Shown: piece by piece, positions 6,001-7,754 of the stretch
Layout of the letters: every line of letters starts with the position of its first letter
Position numbering within the stretch: position 1 is the first letter of the stretch
Origin: Sideroxydans sp.
GTDB lineage: Bacteria; Pseudomonadota; Gammaproteobacteria; Burkholderiales; Gallionellaceae
Direction of reading: 5' to 3'
Assembly: GCA_030823965.1 (NCBI GenBank)
Contig: JAVBYP010000105.1
Coordinates: 1-7,754, forward strand
DNA: 7,754 nucleotides
Made by a program: the position numbers and the translations under genes
Notes under the pieces: generated by a model
What the model was told of the DNA's origin: nothing
The model's input: only the letters and a program-made list of their open reading frames with translations
The model's database searches: none

Positions 6001-6027
6001 GAATCTTTATTGAAATTTTATTGACAG
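5999..6027 (-). promoter_or_regulatory. Pho-box-like array before the glycosyltransferase
   Basis: On the minus strand, CTGTCAA (6027-6021), ATTTCAA (6016-6010) and GATTCAT (6005-5999) follow at exact 11-base steps, with TAAA as both spacers. They match the PhoB half-site CTGTCAT in 6, 4 and 4 of 7 positions. The last half-site overlaps the ATG at 6000. If used, transcription would begin downstream of it, which favours the later ATG at 5964; TATTCG (5988-5983) is a weak -10 candidate. It is weaker than the other boxes in the window. Confidence 0.5.
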
Positions 6028-6062
6028 CGCCAGCGGAAGCTATTGGCGTTCACATCTCGGGG

Positions 6063-6096
6063 CTGTCATGTTGCTGTAACCGTATTGGATTACCTT
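6063..6096 (+). promoter_or_regulatory. Pho box and possible -10 of the pyruvate-kinase-like gene
   Basis: CTGTCAT (6063-6069), GTTG, CTGTAAC (6074-6080) is the best PhoB box in the window: the half-sites match 7 of 7 and 5 of 7 of CTGTCAT (6 of 7 if the last base may be C). Its second half shares TGTAAC with the pstS box. TACCTT (6091-6096) lies 10 bases downstream at the -10 position, as TACAGT does at pstS, though its match is only 3 of 6. The leader to ATG 6149 would be about 45 bases. Confidence 0.65.
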
Positions 6097-6148
6097 TCTA
6101 AAGAACGATAAGCTCTAACTCCGTATCAAGTAACGGACCGCCATCCTC

Positions 6149-7754
6149 ATGCACCGCAAATCACTCAAAAAAAGTTACATCGCCGAGCACGTCGTTCCAC
6201 AGTTGAAACATCTTCGTGTTTCAGCTGAATCTTTCGAGCGTGATTTCGAGAACGAGGTGGAGCACATCCCGCCAAACTATCAGGCTAGTGCACGTAATTT
6301 GTTGCACTACCTAGCGCTGAGGCAAAGTGACATTCGTAAGCTGCAACATGACCTTGGATTGCTGGGGTTGAGCAGATTGGGCAGATCCGAAGCTCATGCT
6401 TTAAGTAGCATCGATGCGGTACTAGATGCCGCCTGTGCACTGGCGGGATTGCAGCGCGTATCGCGCGAGTTCGACCCCGCCGTGGATATCAACACCGGAG
6501 AGATGTATCTCAACGAGCATGCGACCCGGTTACTGGGCACCGCTGTAGAAAAACACGGGACTCGCATCATGGTGACCATGCCCAGCGAAGCCGCTGTAGA
6601 TCCAAAATTGGTGCGAGACCTGTTAAAGGCCGGAATGAACATCATGCGTATCAATTGCGCGCATGACGACGCCTCAGCATGGATGGCAATGATCGGACAT
6701 CTGCGCAGCGCCGAAAAGAAACTGGGGCGCAAATGTAAGATATATGCCGATCTGTCCGGACCAAAATTGCGCACCGGCGAGATCAAGGCCGCGGGAAAAC
6801 TGGTTGAGATCAAAGTCAAACGTGACTTTTTCGGCCGCATCATTGACCCAAGCAAAGTATGGGTCACTCCGTCTGATAATCAGGAAGCGCCCACTACCGT
6901 TGTAGTCGCCAGTTTGCCTGTCAGCGCTCAGTTGTTAGCCGATGCGCGCGAGAAGGATACTTTGGTCATTGACGATACACGCGGCTCGACTAGAACCCTG
7001 ACCTTGAGCAAGCGTTTCGGTAACTCATGGCTGGCCTACTGCGAACAACACACCTATATCAAGGAAGGTGCTCGTTGTGTGCTGGTGCGCAAAGGTGAGG
7101 AACTGCAGCAAAGCAAAGTCTCACCCTTGCCCGAGGTGTTTCAACCGATCGTGTTACAAGTCGGCGACGAGTTGGTCCTGACCCGCGACTCACAACCTGG
7201 GATGTCGGCACGGCGCGACAAGAACGACAAGCTGAAACATGCAGCGACCATCCCCTGCACACTGAGCGAAGTTTTCAATGCCGCCAAACCAGGGCAACCC
7301 ATCTGGTTCGATGACGGAAAGATCGGCGGCCTTATGCGTACTTGCGCCGCCGACAGGATCGTTGTTGACATCACTCAAGCTGCCCCGAATGGAAGCAAGT
7401 TGGGATCGGGTAAAGGGATCAATCTACCGCTGACCGATCTAGATATCCCTGCGCTGACCCCGGCCGACATCGAGAACCTGACCACGCTGGCACCGCACAT
7501 CGATATGGTGGGATTGTCCTTTGTCAGAACACCACAAGACGTGTTTGCTTTGCACAAGCAACTTGACGAGTTAAGCGATTCCCAACTGGGTGTGGTGCTC
7601 AAGATCGAGACTGCCCAAGCATTTGATAATCTGCCCATGATCCTGTTGGCTAGTCTGCGCCGACCACCCGTCGGCGTGATGGTGGCACGTGGAGATTTGG
7701 CGGTAGAGATCGGTTTTGAGCGCCTAGCTGAAGTACAGGAAGAGATCCTGTGGT
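6149..7754 (+). CDS. pyk: Long pyruvate-kinase-like protein (partial, 3' end outside window)
   Basis: The frame runs from ATG 6149 to the window end (535 codons, no stop); TAA at 6131-6133 rules out an earlier start. Pyruvate kinase motifs appear in order: AGMNIMRINCAH (161-172), IYADLSGPKLRTG (198-210), FDDGKIGG (387-394), LGSGKGINLP (418-427), VGLSFVRTPQDV (454-465), LKIET with catalytic K485 and E487 (484-488), and MVARGDLAVEI with metal ligand D516 (511-521). The usual reaction is phosphoenolpyruvate plus ADP to pyruvate plus ATP. It is unusual in three ways. About 135 residues precede the first barrel motif. The stretch between GPKLRT and DDGK is about 125 residues longer than in E. coli PykF and looks like a second B-domain. 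Residues tied to potassium binding are changed (A171, L202, K206). The rest of the barrel and the C-domain lie outside. Divergent from the glycosyltransferase, with its own Pho box; probably a paralogue of the housekeeping enzyme. Confidence 0.85.
   Translation, partial: MHRKSLKKSYIAEHVVPQLKHLRVSAESFERDFENEVEHIPPNYQASARNLLHYLALRQSDIRKLQHDLGLLGLSRLGRSEAHALSSIDAVLDAACALAGLQRVSREFDPAVDINTGEMYLNEHATRLLGTAVEKHGTRIMVTMPSEAAVDPKLVRDLLKAGMNIMRINCAHDDASAWMAMIGHLRSAEKKLGRKCKIYADLSGPKLRTGEIKAAGKLVEIKVKRDFFGRIIDPSKVWVTPSDNQEAPTTVVVASLPVSAQLLADAREKDTLVIDDTRGSTRTLTLSKRFGNSWLAYCEQHTYIKEGARCVLVRKGEELQQSKVSPLPEVFQPIVLQVGDELVLTRDSQPGMSARRDKNDKLKHAATIPCTLSEVFNAAKPGQPIWFDDGKIGGLMRTCAADRIVVDITQAAPNGSKLGSGKGINLPLTDLDIPALTPADIENLTTLAPHIDMVGLSFVRTPQDVFALHKQLDELSDSQLGVVLKIETAQAFDNLPMILLASLRRPPVGVMVARGDLAVEIGFERLAEVQEEILW

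Noticed and set aside
6394..6867. Open frame of 157 codons on the minus strand opposite the pyruvate-kinase-like gene
   Set aside because: Serine- and arginine-rich shadow; the plus strand carries conserved pyruvate kinase motifs across the same bases.

Overview
The window looks like chromosomal DNA of a betaproteobacterium. The protein types, the coding GC in the mid to upper 50s by eye, and the general gene style suggest the Gallionellaceae/Nitrosomonadales side of the group. That placement is an impression from the sequence, not a database result. The window holds eight protein genes, six complete inside it apart from uncertain starts and two running off the ends. I see no rRNA, tRNA, CRISPR or insertion sequence.

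Layout: (1) 1-290, minus, the N-terminal [2Fe-2S] domain of a ferredoxin-type flavin reductase, cut by the window edge. (2) 331-1200, plus, an atypical NAD(P)-binding SDR/epimerase-like protein, divergent from (1) and perhaps made from a leaderless mRNA. (3) 1178-1768, minus, an unrecognised small outer-membrane beta-barrel-like protein that overlaps the end of (2) tail to tail. A perfect 10-bp inverted repeat lies just upstream of its ribosome binding site. (4) 2018-3067, minus, pstS, the periplasmic phosphate-binding protein, followed by a strong hairpin. (5) 3256-4104, plus, a secreted zinc-dependent phospholipase C-family protein with all nine expected metal ligands. (6) 4143-4250, a REP-like palindromic repeat between convergent genes. 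(7) 4750-6000, minus, a GT4 glycosyltransferase overlapping the downstream PAP2-family lipid phosphatase at 4254-4784. (8) 6149 to the window end, plus, a long, unusual pyruvate-kinase-like protein.

The main theme is phosphate. Both divergent intergenic regions (3068-3255 and 6001-6148) contain direct repeats of CTGTCAT-like half-sites with the 11-bp period expected for PhoB (Pho boxes). There is one set for each of the four transcription units: pstS, the phospholipase C, the glycosyltransferase/PAP2 pair, and the pyruvate-kinase-like gene. The sets before pstS and the kinase-like gene are the best formed, each followed after 10 bp by a possible -10 element. Together this suggests a compact Pho-regulon block that captures phosphate (PstS), strips headgroups from phospholipids (PLC), dephosphorylates a lipid phosphate (PAP2) and glycosylates a lipid acceptor (GT4). 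This resembles the replacement of phospholipids by glycolipids under phosphate starvation. The parts are well supported. The concerted lipid-remodelling role and the reason a pyruvate-kinase paralogue would join the regulon are inference.
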